Shown piece after piece: positions 23,200 through 35,130 of a DNA stretch of 64,000 nt. Source of the DNA: Asterias rubens (taxonomy: Eukaryota; Echinodermata; Asteroidea; Forcipulatida; Asteriidae). How positions within the stretch are numbered: the first letter of the stretch is position 1; each line of letters opens with the position of its first letter. The translations under genes were made by a program, and so were the position numbers. The stretch lies in the NCBI RefSeq assembly GCF_902459465.1, contig NC_047062.1:28886673-28950672 (forward strand), in the 5' to 3' direction. Below the pieces are notes generated by a model. The model searched no databases. It was not told where the DNA came from and saw nothing but the letters and a program-made list of their open reading frames with translations.

Positions 23200-24001
23200 A
23201 GAGAATCAACATCTTCAGATCGGTCTACACTGAGAGGAACTCGAGGCAAGACCTCACTGGAACAAGGAGATGAAATCACCACCGACGACGACAACAAAGA
23301 CGACCACCTGATGGCAGAGAGATGTCTTACTGATGAGGAGGCCGATGTTTTAACTGTGTTTATTATTTGAAAGATGCGCCACTTCATATTAGGTGATTTA
23401 TCATTTGGTAAGTTTTTAACAAGCCCCCAAAATTTGGTTTTATATTTTCAACTCTGAAAACAGAAGAGCAAATATTCAGTGACAAAGGGTTCGCCACCCG
23501 TGAGGAAACCCCTGGCCAATTTTTTAACTGTGTTTGATTGAAAATTGCGCTACTTCATATTAAAAGTTGACATTTGGTAAATTTTGAAAAATAACGTCTG
23601 TCCCCCCCCCCCCTAATATTTTGATCTACAAATAGGTCCGTTTTATTTCAGTGGTTTTATATTTTACCTGTGGAAACAGAGGAGCAAAAAATCAGTGACA
23701 AAGGGTTCGCCACCCGTAAGGAAACCCCTGGTCAATTTTTTTGTAACTGTTTGGGGGGAAAAAAACTGCATAATTTGTTGATGTATCGAAATCTTTACCA
23801 CGGATGGATTCATCGCTACTGTGACAGGGTTTGCTTCTTTCTGTTTTCTCAGCAAGTAGAACCAGTAGACCTATTTTGCTGAAACTTTCACTAGTTTATT
23901 TCATCTTTCTAACTCTTTGTGAAATCGACCCCAGGATGGTTAGGGTCAAAGGTTAATTTTTAATGTAAAAGTAAATTTTTATTGATTTGTTTGATTGACA
24001 G

Positions 24002-24026
24002 GAATCAAGAGATTGAGTACTCCTGA
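24002..24026 (+). pseudogene. POLR1H: POLR1H-like terminal exon, copy 2
   Basis: Identical coding end (NQEIEYS, stop) with its own acceptor, in the second array unit. No exon 3 lies between this and copy 1. Confidence 0.8.
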
Positions 24027-24826
24027 AGAGAATCAACATCTTCAGATCGGTCTACACTGAGAGGAACTCGAGGCAAGACCTCACTGGAACAAGGAGATGA
24101 AATCACCACCGACGACGACAACAAAGACGACCACCTGATGGCAGAGAGATGTCTTACTGATGAGGAGGCCGATGTTTTAACTGTGTTTATTATTTGAAAG
24201 ATGCGCCACTTCATATTAGGTGATTTATCATTTGGTAAGTTTTTAACAAGCCCCCAAAATTTGGTTTTATATTTTCAACTCTGAAAACAGAAGAGCAAAT
24301 ATTCAGTGACAAAGGGTTCGCCACCCGTGAGGAAACCCCTGGCCAATTTTTGAACTGTGTTTGATTGAAAATTGCGCCACTTCATATTAAAAGTTGACAT
24401 TTGGTAAATTTTGAAAAATAACGTCTGTCCCCCCCCCCTAATATTTTGATCTACAAATAGGTCCGTTTTATTTCAGTGGTTTTATATTTTACCTGTGGAA
24501 ACAGAGGAGCAAAAAATCAGTGACAAAGGGTTCGCCACCCGTAAGGAAACCCCTGGTCAATTTTTTTGTAACTGTTTGGGGGGAAAAAAACTGCATAATT
24601 TGTTGATGTATCGAAATCTTTACCACGGATGGATTCATCGCTACTGTGACAGGGTTTGCTTCTTTCTGTTTTCTCAGCAAGTAGAACCAGTAGACCTATT
24701 TTGCTGAAACTTTCACTAGTTTATTTCATCTTTCTAACTCTTTGTGAAATCGACCCCAGGATGGTTAGGGTCAAAGGTTAATTTTTAATGTAAAAGTAAA
24801 TTTTTATTGATTTGTTTGATTGACAG

Positions 24827-24851
24827 GAATCAAGAGATTGAGTACTCCTGA
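24827..24851 (+). pseudogene. POLR1H: POLR1H-like terminal exon, copy 3
   Basis: Same coding end and acceptor, in the third array unit. The surrounding unit is virtually identical to unit 2. Confidence 0.8.
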
Positions 24852-25651
24852 AGAGAATCAACATCTTCAGATCGGTCTACACTGAGAGGAACTCGAGGCA
24901 AGACCTCACTGGAACAAGGAGATGAAATCACCACCGACGACGACAACAAAGACGACCACCTGATGGCAGAGAGATGTCTTACTGATGAGGAGGCCGATGT
25001 TTTAACTGTGTTTATTATTTGAAAGATGCGCCACTTCATATTAGGTGATTTATCATTTGGTAAGTTTTTAACAAGCCCCCAAAATTTGGTTTTATATTTT
25101 CAACTCTGAAAACAGAAGAGCAAATATTCAGTGACAAAGGGTTCGCCACCCGTGAGGAAACCCCTGGCCAATTTTTTAACTGTGTTTGATTGAAAATTGC
25201 GCCACTTCATATTAAAAGTTGACATTTGGTAAATTTTGAAAAATAACGTCTGTCCCCCCCCCCTAATATTTTGATCTACAAATAGGTCCGTTTTATTTCA
25301 GTGGTTTTATATTTTACCTGTGGAAACAGAGGAGCAAAAAATCAGTGACAAAGGGTTCGCCACCCGTAAGGAAACCCCTGGTCAATTTTTTTGTAACTGT
25401 TTGGGGGGAAAAAAACTGCATAATTTGTTGATGTATCGAAATCTTTACCACGGATGGATTCATCGCTACTGTGACAGGGTTTGCTTCTTTCTGTTTTCTC
25501 AGCAAGTAGAACCAGTAGACCTATTTTGCTGAAACTTTCACTAGTTTATTTCATCTTTCTAACTCTTTGTGAAATCGACCCCAGGATGGTTAGGGTCAAA
25601 GGTTAATTTTTAATGTAAAAGTAAATTTTTATTGATTTGTTTGATTGACAG

Positions 25652-25676
25652 GAATCAAGAGATTGAGTACTCCTGA
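25652..25676 (+). pseudogene. POLR1H: POLR1H-like terminal exon, copy 4
   Basis: Same coding end and acceptor, in the fourth array unit. The second half of this unit has begun to diverge, with a few bases lost. Confidence 0.8.
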
Positions 25677-26472
25677 AGAGAATCAACATCTTCAGATCGG
25701 TCTACACTGAGAGGAACTCGAGGCAAGACCTCACTGGAACAAGGAGATGAAATCACCACCGACGACGACAACAAAGACGACCACCTGATGGCAGAGAGAT
25801 GTCTTACTGATGAGGAGGCCGATGTTTTAACTGTGTTTATTATTTGAAAGATGCGCCACTTCATATTAGGTGATTTATCATTTGGTAAGTTTTTAACAAG
25901 CCCCCAAAATTTGGTTTTATATTTTCAACTCTGAAAACAGAAGAGCAAATATTCAGTGACAAAGGGTTCGCCACCCGTGAGGAAACCCCTGGCCAATTTT
26001 TGAACTGTGTTTGATTGAAAATTGCGCCACTTCATATTAAAAGTTGACATTTGGTAAATTTTGAAAAATAACGTCTGTCCCCCCCCCCCTAATATTTTGA
26101 TCTACAAATAGGTCCGTTTTATTTCAGTGGTTTTATATTTTACCTGTGAAAACAGAGGAGCAAAAATCAGTGACAAAGGGTTCGCCACCCGTAAGGAAAC
26201 CCCTGGTCAATTTTTTTGTAACTGTTTGGGGGGGAAAAAACTGCATAATTTGTTGATCGAAATCTTTACCACGGATGGATTCATCGCTACTGTGACAGGG
26301 TTTGCTTCTTTCTGTTTTCTCAGCAAGTAGAACCAGTAGACCTATTTTGCTGAAACTTTCACTAGTTTATTTCATCTTTCTAACTCTTTGTGAAATCGAC
26401 CCCAGGATGGTTAGGGTCAAAGGTAAATTTTTAATGTAAAAGTAAATTTTTATTGATTTTTTTGATTGACAG

Positions 26473-26497
26473 GAATCAAGAGATTGAGTACTCCTGA
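26473..26497 (+). pseudogene. POLR1H: POLR1H-like terminal exon, copy 5, with the original 3' flank
   Basis: Same coding end and acceptor. After GAGGAGGCCGA this copy runs on into GCATCCATCCCAGTATGGG instead of the array junction, so it keeps what is probably the ancestral 3' untranslated region. A few bases are missing in the GACGACGACAACAA tract compared with the other copies. Confidence 0.8.
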
Positions 26498-26640
26498 AGA
26501 GAATCAACATCTTCAGATCGGTCTACACTGAGAGGAACTCGAGGCAAGACCTCACTGGAACAAGGAGATGAAATCACCACCGACGACGACAACAACGACC
26601 ACCTGATGGCAGAGAGATGTCTTACTGATGAGGAGGCCGA

Positions 26641-27206
26641 GCATCCATCCCAGTATGGGTACTTAAACAAGATCAGGATCCTTTATCAATGACAGTGCCA
26701 TCAGGGTTGTCTCAAGAAACAAAATGAGGCTTGACATCCAAATTTAGTCTGGTTCCTTTTTTTTTTCTTTGAGAGTTTCGAGTGAGTTTTGATGGGTACA
26801 CGGGAACCAGACAAAATGGCCGAACTGTGGTAAAGGTGTTTTGAAACTGTCAGTGTTTGCTTACATTAGTTTGTGAATATATAACACCCAAGCAGATCCT
26901 TGCCTTTTGATTGGAGGAGTGTCCGTCATGTGTTGGCAAATAAAAGTACTATTGCAAGCTGAGAAGCAAAAAACCATCACCGCGTGCGCGTGTCTTTGGT
27001 AACGCAGCAGTGTTACTGCAAGGCACATACTAGCATTCGGCAACTGCGTGTCTCAAAATAGCTGTACAGAACGCACATTGTCAAACTGGCCGACCCAAAA
27101 GAAACGGGTGTAATTTCACAATTAGAAATTGTAGGCCTACACTTTGTTTATGAAAGTTGTATCTTCCAATCAAAATGACAAAGATCTACTTGGATCATAT
27201 ATGAAA
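26641..27206 (+). other. 3' flank of the POLR1H-like locus
   Basis: The unique sequence after the array contains AATAAA at 26939-26944, a possible polyadenylation signal. No further exon is seen. Confidence 0.35.
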
Positions 27207-27356
27207 CAAATAATGAATGTTTTTCATTCGTGCAAGCATGCAAATATGGTCATTCGTTGAAAGATGGAATGTTCCATTCAATCTGACTCCGCTTCGTTGA
27301 GTAGAACATTACATGAACATATTCGCACCATTGCACTCATAAACATTCATTATTTG
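27207..27356. mobile_element. Palindromic MITE, CAAATAATGAATGTTT ends
   Basis: The 16-bp ends CAAATAATGAATGTTT and AAACATTCATTATTTG are perfectly inverted. The interior arms also pair imperfectly (TGCAAATATGGTCATTC against the AATATGTTCATG side), which makes a 150-bp foldback. Confidence 0.75.
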
Positions 27357-27526
27357 TATAATAACTTATGCTGTGTAGCTAGTTTCAAAAAACGAGTATC
27401 TAAAATTAAATTGTTTTCTTTCATGAATTGTTGTTATTGATCGATCCTCCCCTTACCCCTGGGGTTGGTTGATCGATTGAAAGAACGAACGAGGCATAAT
27501 ATTTGTGTATTTTACATAAACTGTCT

Positions 27527-27928
27527 TAAAGGCAGTGGACACTTTTGGTACTTACTCAAATTAATTTTTATCATAAAACCTTTCTTGGTAATAACGAGTT
27601 ATGGGGAGAGGTTGATAGTATAAAACATTTTGAGATGAGAAACAGCTCTCTCTGAAGTGACTGAGTTTTGGAGAAAGAAGTAATTTTTCAAGAATTTGAT
27701 TTTGAGACCTCGGATTTCGAATTTGAGGTCTCAAAATCAAGCATCTGAAAGCACACAACTTTGTGTGACCATGGTGCAAAGGGTGTTTTTTTTTCCTTTT
27801 ATTAATATCTCACAATTTCGACAACCGATTGAGCTCAAATTTTCACAGGTTTGTTATTTTATGCATATGTTGAGATACAACTGTGTAGACTAGTCTTTGA
27901 CAAATACCAATAGTGTCCAGTGTCTTTG
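27527..27928 (-). mobile_element. AAGGCAGTGGACACTATTGG family, copy 1 (reverse orientation)
   Basis: It starts TTAAAGGCAGTGGACAC and ends CAATAGTGTCCAGTG. Inside is a strong palindrome, TTGAGACCTCGGATTT against AAATTTGAGGTCTCAAAATC. Interior order is reversed relative to the copies at 43945, 59575 and 61793. The family has no coding capacity. I recognise it as a common asteroid repeat from memory. Confidence 0.85.
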
Positions 27929-28708
27929 ATACATTTTATCAAGACATTCCCACGAAACGAGTTCACAATACTTTGTACAAAATGCATACATTTTTCATAC
28001 AGAACGTTTGACTTTACTTTCCAAAATACAGAATTTTATATTCTTCTTTTTTTCAAAACTCTCTTGGCAAATGTTTTTTCCCTCATACTTTTAAAACTTT
28101 GCTTGCTTTAAAAACTCTTTTTTTTCTAGATTTTCCCAGTGTTGGAATATCTTAAATCGGTTTAGGAAAACAAAAAATTCTGTAAAATTTGCTTGTGACT
28201 CAAATTGTGGGAGTGCTTCTGGTTCTATATATTGATACTTTGATGATTGTGAAGCCAAGTACAACTTGCACTCACTCAAGACAATTAATGCAACCAAAAC
28301 ACATCCTAAAGTTGTATTCTTCTTGGGACCAATCTTCATGACATACAAATACGTCATAAATTTAACCAAATTTATTCATTTTAGGCACGACATGTTTGGA
28401 TAAGTGTGATGCACACCTGTCCAAACTCAAAATGAAATTGATTAAAAGTACAATATCTTTTACGAAACAGTCACAAACTTCATTTGAAAATGTTGTTTTT
28501 TCTTCTTTGCATTGCCCGTGACAGTAATAATTAACAGTTCCAAATTTCATTGAGGTTTTTTTTGGCATCAGCTGATGTGAAAAAAAAATTAATTTCAGAG
28601 ATAACTTTTATTTCAACTCAAGGATGGTAAATGTTGTACTTGGCTGTTTTTATTATTTGAAAAATTATGTCTTAAATTATTTGGTTACCATTCATTAAAT
28701 GCTGTAGA
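27929..28708. other. Gene-free AT-rich stretch
   Basis: Minus-strand frames at 28091-28568 have no domain or splice support. Nothing is recognised. Confidence 0.4.
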
Positions 28709-31599
28709 AAGCACCACTGAACTGTAGAAGCAGCAGAGTTGTGCAAACGTGTGTGCCGGTTGGTGTGGCCAACTACTATCTGGAATGTGTGGCGACCTAA
28801 TGATCCAAGAGTTAATGGTTGGGTAAGCATTTTATTAAGTGAAATCTTGTTAATGTGGCGCTGGTAGTCTGTCTTACCGGTGTCCTATCTTACATGATTG
28901 ACAAACTATTTCAACTTTCTCGATCTCCGACAAAAAAACGAAACCTAAGAAAGAAAGGATTTGGTTGCCTGTCGAAGTCTTTGGGGGCCTGTATCGAAAG
29001 TGTCAAGGACTGAGGACCATAGCACTTTTTTTCACATTTTTTACTTGATCATTTTGTTATCCTAAGTTGGTACCCGTCTCTCTATACTGTTCCTGTGTAA
29101 ACGGGTCTACTTTTTGATCAACCTTTTCTACAACCGGACATCCTCTTCTGATCTGAGGGAGACTCTGGACCTGACGGATGACAGAGACTTCTACCCAGAT
29201 GTTGGTGCGAGGGTCGGAGAAACAAGATTCTGAACATGGCTATTCACATTTCAATCAGGTACTCAGGCTTTTACATTGGTTTCACTTGTGTTAAGAAGTT
29301 TTGACTGTATCAAAAGGAGATATCAAAGATGACATTGGGATTGTGTAGGAAGTAAACAGGGTGCTTTATTGTAGAAGAAACATCGTCGCTTAGAAAGATG
29401 CTGTTTTGCATTATGTCATTGTGACCGGTTTAGTTCTCAGCCACAGTAGGTTTTACGTACACTCCTTCGTAAGTTAGAATAGTGTTATGATTTCCGAGTT
29501 AGTTAAAACCCCTGTTGAACTGGTTGACGTTAGTTATTCAGTCTATGACGTTAACTATTTGTCTATTTCAGTGACCAATTAACTAGGTTGTTCTTTGTAG
29601 GTTTTGAGTGGTAAGCTCTATGACAGATTCTACAGTAGGTATGTTAACGACAGTCAGTTGAGGAAATGATTTACAAATGATGTTGACCAATAGACATTGC
29701 TTTTTTAATACATTTTTCATAAACGTAGTAATTTAGCTGCAGTAGGTGTTTTCAATCCTTTAGGGTATTAATTATGGATAATTGTGAAAAAAAATTGCAA
29801 CTAGTTAACCCTTTTCCAGCTGAACATGGTGACGACACTCGGGCGTTTTTCTTTTACAAAAACTCATAAAATTTGTAAAGTTCAGCCGCAATGTTGGAAT
29901 CTTGTTTCTCTGATCAGCACATCATCATCTGGGTTGAAGTCTTAGTTATTCAGGCTGTTAAAGTGACAAAGACACTTGGTCATTCATTATTTTGACAGGT
30001 TCTAAAAAGAGTAGGCAAGTTTATGATATTAAACCCGTAGAACTGTTGGGAACAAATGCAAGCTACTAGTTTTTGTCAGTATAACAATTGTATTTTGTGT
30101 TCCAGATCTCTTTGAAACAAAACAAATTTGAATGTCTCAACATGTACAACAGCAGGTGTACAATGGATCAAACTAGGTGTTTATTAGCGTATTAGCAGTA
30201 TTAGTGTAGACTTATTCAGTTAAATAACCTCAGAACAAACAGTAATTTGTCACATGGCTAAGTAGTTTAAGGAAAAGGGAGCATACACACTAGTCCATTA
30301 TTAGTGTAGAATTATTAAATAAATAACTTCAAAACTATTAGTTATTTCTCAATAAGATTCTAAATAAGACGTCGCTTTGTTACTTTAGTCATGCACTGTT
30401 TGCAGAATCACAGGTGTCTTTCTTGATGGAAAATACACTATGTTATCAGTGATTTTTTTGTCACTGATAAAACCTTAATTTTCCGACATCGACGTCAGAC
30501 TCATTTTTATGCCAAAAATTGTAATTTATAATTGGTGCGAAATCATTCGCATGCAGTGGTTGGTTTGCAGATTTACATGAAGTTAATCAGTAGGAGTAGT
30601 TGTTGATCCTAGATTTTCAATACTTAATTAGGACTTCATCAGCAATTTGTAGTTCCGTAGGATTTTAAACTTTGTTGTACTTAGGAGTTAAGAATTTGTT
30701 TAGAGATAGGTTAGGTTTTTTTTATCAGTCTAGTTATCCTCCATAAACCCAATGTCATCTACAATATCTCATGTTATGATACTCATTGCAATGAAGATGC
30801 AAATCTGATGTTTTTGTACAACCTCACTTTTGACTTTGAAATTTGACTTTATTTATTTGACTTCGTTTGAACATGTAATCACACACAATGTTAAAATGTT
30901 GCGATGTTTTAACAATTCCAAAACTTATGATTGATTTGAAACAAAATTTATGAAGAAGTGTAGTACTTCTAATGCAAGTGAAACCAATACATTCCTGAGT
31001 ATTCTGTTAATATTGAGAAGAACATGCGTATTTTAGTTCTGTTTTTTTGTGCTCGTCACAAAAATTAACAAAATTGTTCAAGTTCAGCCGCCATGTTGGA
31101 ATCTTGTTTCTCTGATCAGCGCATCATCATCTGGGTTGAAGTCTTCGTTATTCCGATGGTACAGGACTCAATCGGTGACGGAGTGGAAACGTCCTTTTAC
31201 ACTTCAACCAAAATTCAAACTTGACTCCAAGAACTTAGCGACGTGTTTGCCCGAACAGGGGGAGACGTCCGATGGTACACTTGATACAGATTTATCAAAC
31301 ATTTTAACGGGCAACAGAATCCTTTCGACTTATGTTCGGACTTTAAAAAAAAAATCTTTAGTTTATTTTTGGCTTCGGACTTTAAAAAAACCAATCTTTT
31401 TAGTTTGTCAATCATGTAAGGCAGGACATTGGTAAAACAGACTATCAATGAAACATTAACTTGATTTAACTTAATAAAATGCTTTCCTTCCATTAATACT
31501 TAGATCATTAAGTCGCTTCACTTTCTAGATAGTAGTTGGCCACACCAACTGGCACACACGTTTGTGCAACTCTGCTGCTTCTACAGTTCAGTGGTGCTT
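28709..31599. mobile_element. Long-arm inverted-repeat element E1
   Basis: The outer about 70 bp on each side, beginning AAGCACCACTGAACTGTAG, match with about three to four mismatches. Weaker inverted similarity continues inward for about 500 bp (28709-29240 and 31080-31599), through CATTTTATTAAGT and TTACATGATTGACAAACTA. It reaches a conserved block that on the arms reads GACTTCTACCCAGATG or GACTTCAACCCAGATG followed by AGAAACAAGATTC. The interior of about 1.8 kb has no transposase and contains one extra reverse-oriented copy of the inner block at about 29876-29950. No target duplication was found. Confidence 0.75.
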
Positions 31600-31911
31600 A
31601 AAAAAAATCAAAAAAATCCCTTAAAAATTGCCTTTTTTATATAGACTAAGTCAGCCAAAAATATTTCTCGTGCCGTTGTACGGTTCGAAATTAACTGCGT
31701 AAAAACGTTGGTCCTACCCCCCCTGTTATCAAAATCATGATCAACCAAGTGCACCCCCTATAGGGGTGCAGAAGAGACTGTATCCCATAGCAATGTACAC
31801 CAACAATGTAATCAACTAGAAATTTGCATACGACACTTATACAAGGCGTCAAATTCAAATTACCATAAGATTATATTGCTAGGTACATCAAAATGGAATG
31901 CAGCCCCTTAT
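31600..31911. other. Unassigned spacer
   Basis: AT-rich, with GTGCACCCCCTATAGGGGTGCA at about 31749-31770, a near-perfect short hairpin. Nothing else is recognised. Confidence 0.4.
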
Positions 31912-32330
31912 TAAAGGTATCGTCTTATAGCTTGTTGTGACTTTAAATAACAATAAAATGGAGTCCCATTGTGGACTTAGTCATTTTTTGACCAAAACAC
32001 TAGCCATTGTTTGTACTTAGTAATTTTTTGAGCAGAAACTCATAGTCAATCTTTGGACTTAGTCTTTTTTTGGACTTAGTAATTTTTTGACAAAAACACT
32101 TAGTAATTATTGACTTTCTGTGTCCTTTTGTGGACTTAGTCATTTTTTTACCAAAACACTAGCCATTGTTTGTACTTAGTAATTTTTTGGAGCAGAAACT
32201 CATAGTCAATGTTTGGACTTAGTAATTTTTGACTCTCTGTGTCCTTGTGGACTTAGCCATTTTGCACTTCAGAAACTTTCCAAGATTGAGATTATAAAGT
32301 CACAGAACAAGCTATAAGATGCGGCCTTTA
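31912..32330. mobile_element. Inverted-repeat element with internal tandem units
   Basis: The ends TAAAGGTATCGTCTTATAGC and the reverse complement of GCTATAAGATGCGGCCTTTA match over about 35 bp, continuing into GTGACTTTA. Between them, units with GGACTTAGTCATTTTTTGAC and AAAACACTAGCCATTGTTTG occur two to three times. The element is non-coding. Confidence 0.7.
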
Positions 32331-33470
32331 CAGAAGATACAACATTGGTAGTTACGCTATTGTGAATTTAACTTATAGGTTTAATGCGGGAATTCAGTGA
32401 ACATGCATTACCTTAAATTTTGGTAAGCATGCAAGTAAACATTCATCCAACTGTCCACTTGATGTAAAAACTGTTTTGAGATAAACAATAAATAAAGAAA
32501 TTTGTTTTGAAACGCTGCAAGTTTTATATAATGTTTTTTGTGTCCAAATTTGTGCACTCTATATGCAGTATATGAATACCAATGTTGTACCTTCTTTATA
32601 AGTAAGAAATGCAACCTGTAAACCTTAAAGGAGTCAAATTTAATTAGATTTGTTTGAAAAGAAAAAAAAAGAAAGAAAACCGCTGTGATTCTGTAAATAT
32701 TCTGAAAAACCACAAACAATTATTTTACAAGTTTGTGGAAACCAAATAGTTAATTTATGTTTTCATGAGACTAGTTTTTTTGTTAGCCATGTGGACTCCT
32801 TTAGGGAAAAAACAGGTTACATTTCTTCCTTGGTTGATCATTTATATTTCTTAGCTATGGTTGTCATTTGCCAGCTGATGTTTCTTCTCGGATAAATTCT
32901 TAACTGGTTTGGGGGGTTTATGTTGAATTTTGAAACTATACACATTTTCAATACTTTTAATAAATACAAGTATGAATTGAAAGCTGTATTTGATTTTACA
33001 AATACAATTTTTAAAAAAAAAAGACATTTTGAAATAATTTCAATGAGGTTTAAGTAATTTTACATCAACTGGCGCATTTCTAACCATCAATTTAAGCAAC
33101 TATCAAAATGAATAGTAAGGAAGCAACAGGAGTGCCAAAGCACCCCAAAAACAAAAATTGTTTTAATTAAAACATTCCGGAAACATAACATACAACTTCT
33201 TGAGGAAGGGGTGGGTGGGGGTTAAAGTCTAACAGTGTGGATGCACTAACTGATGTAATTGTTTTCTTTCTTAGGAAAAAATGAGTTTGTTCAAATAAAG
33301 TCTTGAAAATTCAAATAAACAATGTAGTCTGGTTTGCTTATTATTTTCTGATGAATCCTAATATTTGGACAATTATTGGTTCTATGAACGGCTTTGATGA
33401 TCCCCTACTCCCCTTCTAGGTGTTAATGAACTAATTAAAAGTAACTTTTAGAAAATAAAAAAGATTGTAT
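32331..33470 (+). other. Possible 3' end of an unidentified plus-strand transcript
   Basis: No exon is recognised. AATAAA at 33294-33299, followed by a second at about 33314, in an AT-rich 3'-UTR-like setting could mark a polyadenylation site. The evidence is weak. Confidence 0.25.
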
Positions 33471-33800
33471 ACTTTTGGTAACTATCAAACACCAGTCTCC
33501 TGACTCGGTGTGCCTCAATACATGCATAAATAACAAACCAGTGAAAGTTTTGGCTCAAATGGTCATCAAAGTTGAAAACAAAATATGAAAGGAAATCTAC
33601 ATTCCATGCATAAAATTGTGTGCTTTCAGAATCAGATGCATGAGAATTGCTTTATGCCTGAAGCCTTTCTCAGATTCAATTTTTGGGGGGTGAACAACTT
33701 TCCCTAAAACTACATTTTACTAAAGGGTGTTTTACATCAACTTGACCAGTGCTCTAACGTTTTCATGGTAATTAATTTTTGGAGTAACTACCAAGTACAC
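33471..33800 (+). mobile_element. Diverged copy of the AAGGCAGTGGACACTATTGG family
   Basis: It shares the order of internal blocks with the better copies: TTGGTAACTATCAAA, CATAAATAACAAACCAGTGA, TTTGGCTCAAATGGTCATC and TGTGCTTTCAGA. The terminal blocks and the central palindrome have decayed. It is older than the other copies. Confidence 0.6.
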
Positions 33801-33854
33801 CTATTTAATAGGATGCATTCAACATTATAAAGCTATTTCTTTTTCAACCTCCTA

Positions 33855-33871
33855 GGGGGGGGGGGGGGGGG
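33855..33871. repeat. Homopolymer of 17 G
   Basis: An uninterrupted G-run lies in otherwise mixed sequence. It is a likely site of length polymorphism or sequencing error. Confidence 0.9.
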
Positions 33872-34319
33872 TTTGGGTAGAGTTACATATTATCCATGAA
33901 GAGTAATTCCATGTTTGCAAATACAGAAATACAGTGTAATCGTTCCTTTTGGTGAACTAGAATCAGTTGCAAAACTCCAAAAATGCTCATTCACAATATT
34001 AGGTAATGACCTCAAGGGTAGTTTAGTATCGAATTGACGATGCTTAGCCTGTAATACAGGCATGATGTTTGGTTCTTGAGGGAAAAGTATGAACATTTCA
34101 TCGAGGAGAAGGGCTCACCTAAATGAAAGTTTTTAATAGAAGTTTAACGGATTCTTCGGAGGCCCCACAAAAATGAAGAAGTCATAAATAATGTGGGTCT
34201 TAGAACAAAAAAGTATGAGAGAAATTTGGGCAAATGTGTTAGCATAAATTATTATGGCCCTACAGCTAGTAATAGAAATATACATTTTGGTTGCCTTACA
34301 GAACGGTTGAGGCTTGTAC

Positions 34320-34414
34320 CTCAGTGACTGCTGTTGTGGCTGGAAAGACTGCTGAGCTGCAGGGAGAGGCAGCATCGCTTCTGATGAAAGGGAAACATTC
34401 AGATTCCACGAACT
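34320..34414 (-). CDS. Candidate exon 2 of an unidentified minus-strand gene
   Basis: On the minus strand a strong acceptor (TTTTTGTTCTTTTTCAG) precedes 95 nt ending at CACTGAG with a GTACAA donor. The frame that starts at an ATG at 34375-34373 reads MLPLPAAQQSFQPQQQSLR. This is a Gln-rich N-terminus that stays open past the donor to 34133. With the promoter-like 5' exon at 34948-35130, this looks like the start of a gene running left. I found no convincing third exon, and two large repeats lie in that direction. The product is unknown. A non-coding RNA is possible. Confidence 0.4.
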
Positions 34415-34947
34415 CTGAAAAAGAACAAAAATATATTTAGAGTATGGATGTAATTAGTGTTCATACATAATGAGGGGATATAGAAAGTACGAGGCATTGG
34501 GAAATTTTACTTCAGGACAGCATGTTCAGGGGGCCTTTAAATTGTCTCCACATATACATGACATGTACAGTACTTCATGTCGTCAAATCTAACTCCCAAC
34601 ACACAAGAAAACAATTCAAAGAAAAATATGTGCGCCCTGTGAATTTACTCTAAACACTTGCATTGACGGAATTGGAGAAACAAAAAACGTGTAGTGCGAA
34701 GTGTTTGAATTCATCCAGCAAAATCGATATGGGTCAATGTTTCAACAAAAATATCCGTCCCGTACAATATTTTCCTCACTTGTATTGAGCGAGAATTGGT
34801 TTAATCAATTTTAACACAATCTATGTTTCTTCGATTTGTCTTGGGTCATATCATTAGCTGACAATAGTTTGACTGTATTGCCAAGACAATCTTGTCTTAG
34901 AAACCCCCTCAAATTTCCTCTTTTGCATCAACACATGAATCACTTAC

Positions 34948-35130
34948 CTGATTAAGAAGATTCTATGAACATCCGTGCAGTTATCATCGTGGAAGTTGTT
35001 AAATTTTGATGTCAGTTTTCGATGTAAAATGTTGCAGAAAATCTGCTTTTCCACCACACACACGTGGAGCAGTCGCTTTGAACACACGATGCCCGCGCTC
35101 AGAAACAAAATGGCCGCGGGGAGTAAAGGG
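34948..35130 (-). other. Candidate 5' untranslated exon of the same minus-strand gene
   Basis: The minus strand reads into a consensus donor (CTTAATCAG, then GTAAGTGA) whose exon end is at 34948. The exon contains an ATG followed by an early stop, so it is probably untranslated. The right end is only an estimate, set by the promoter motifs. Confidence 0.45.

Larger units (their letters stand above)
23083..26640 (+). repeat. Tandem array of about 825-bp units carrying the POLR1H-like terminal exon
   Basis: Units are 23083-23909 (827 bp), 23910-24734 (825), 24735-25559 (825), 25560-26380 (821) and a partial fifth at 26381-26640. Each unit has the right end of the foldback MITE, an intron tail, the acceptor TTGATTGACAG, the last exon, then from about 23348 a block homologous to intron 2 (about 21645-22195) ending in TTTATTTCATCTT. 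Exon 3 is absent from the units, so the founding unit was a deletion junction between intron 2 and intron 3. Units are almost identical apart from the length of a C-run (12, 10, 10, 11), which indicates recent expansion or homogenisation. Only the last copy continues into unique 3' sequence. Confidence 0.93.

Noticed and set aside
23664..23882. Recurrent frames in the 825-bp array on both strands (start METEEQK on plus, MLRKQKE on minus)
   Set aside because: They repeat only because the DNA unit repeats. They overlap each other antisense, correspond to intron-2 sequence, and share no domain. A translated role for the GFATRKETPG-like string cannot be supported.
31049..31435. 128-codon plus-strand frame
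   Set aside because: It lies within the right arm of element E1. The left arm does not preserve the frame.
33890..34096. Minus-strand frame starting MFILFPQEPNIMPV as a third exon of the gene at 34.3 kb
   Set aside because: The nearby AG acceptor would place an immediate in-frame TGA before it, so it cannot join the upstream exon.
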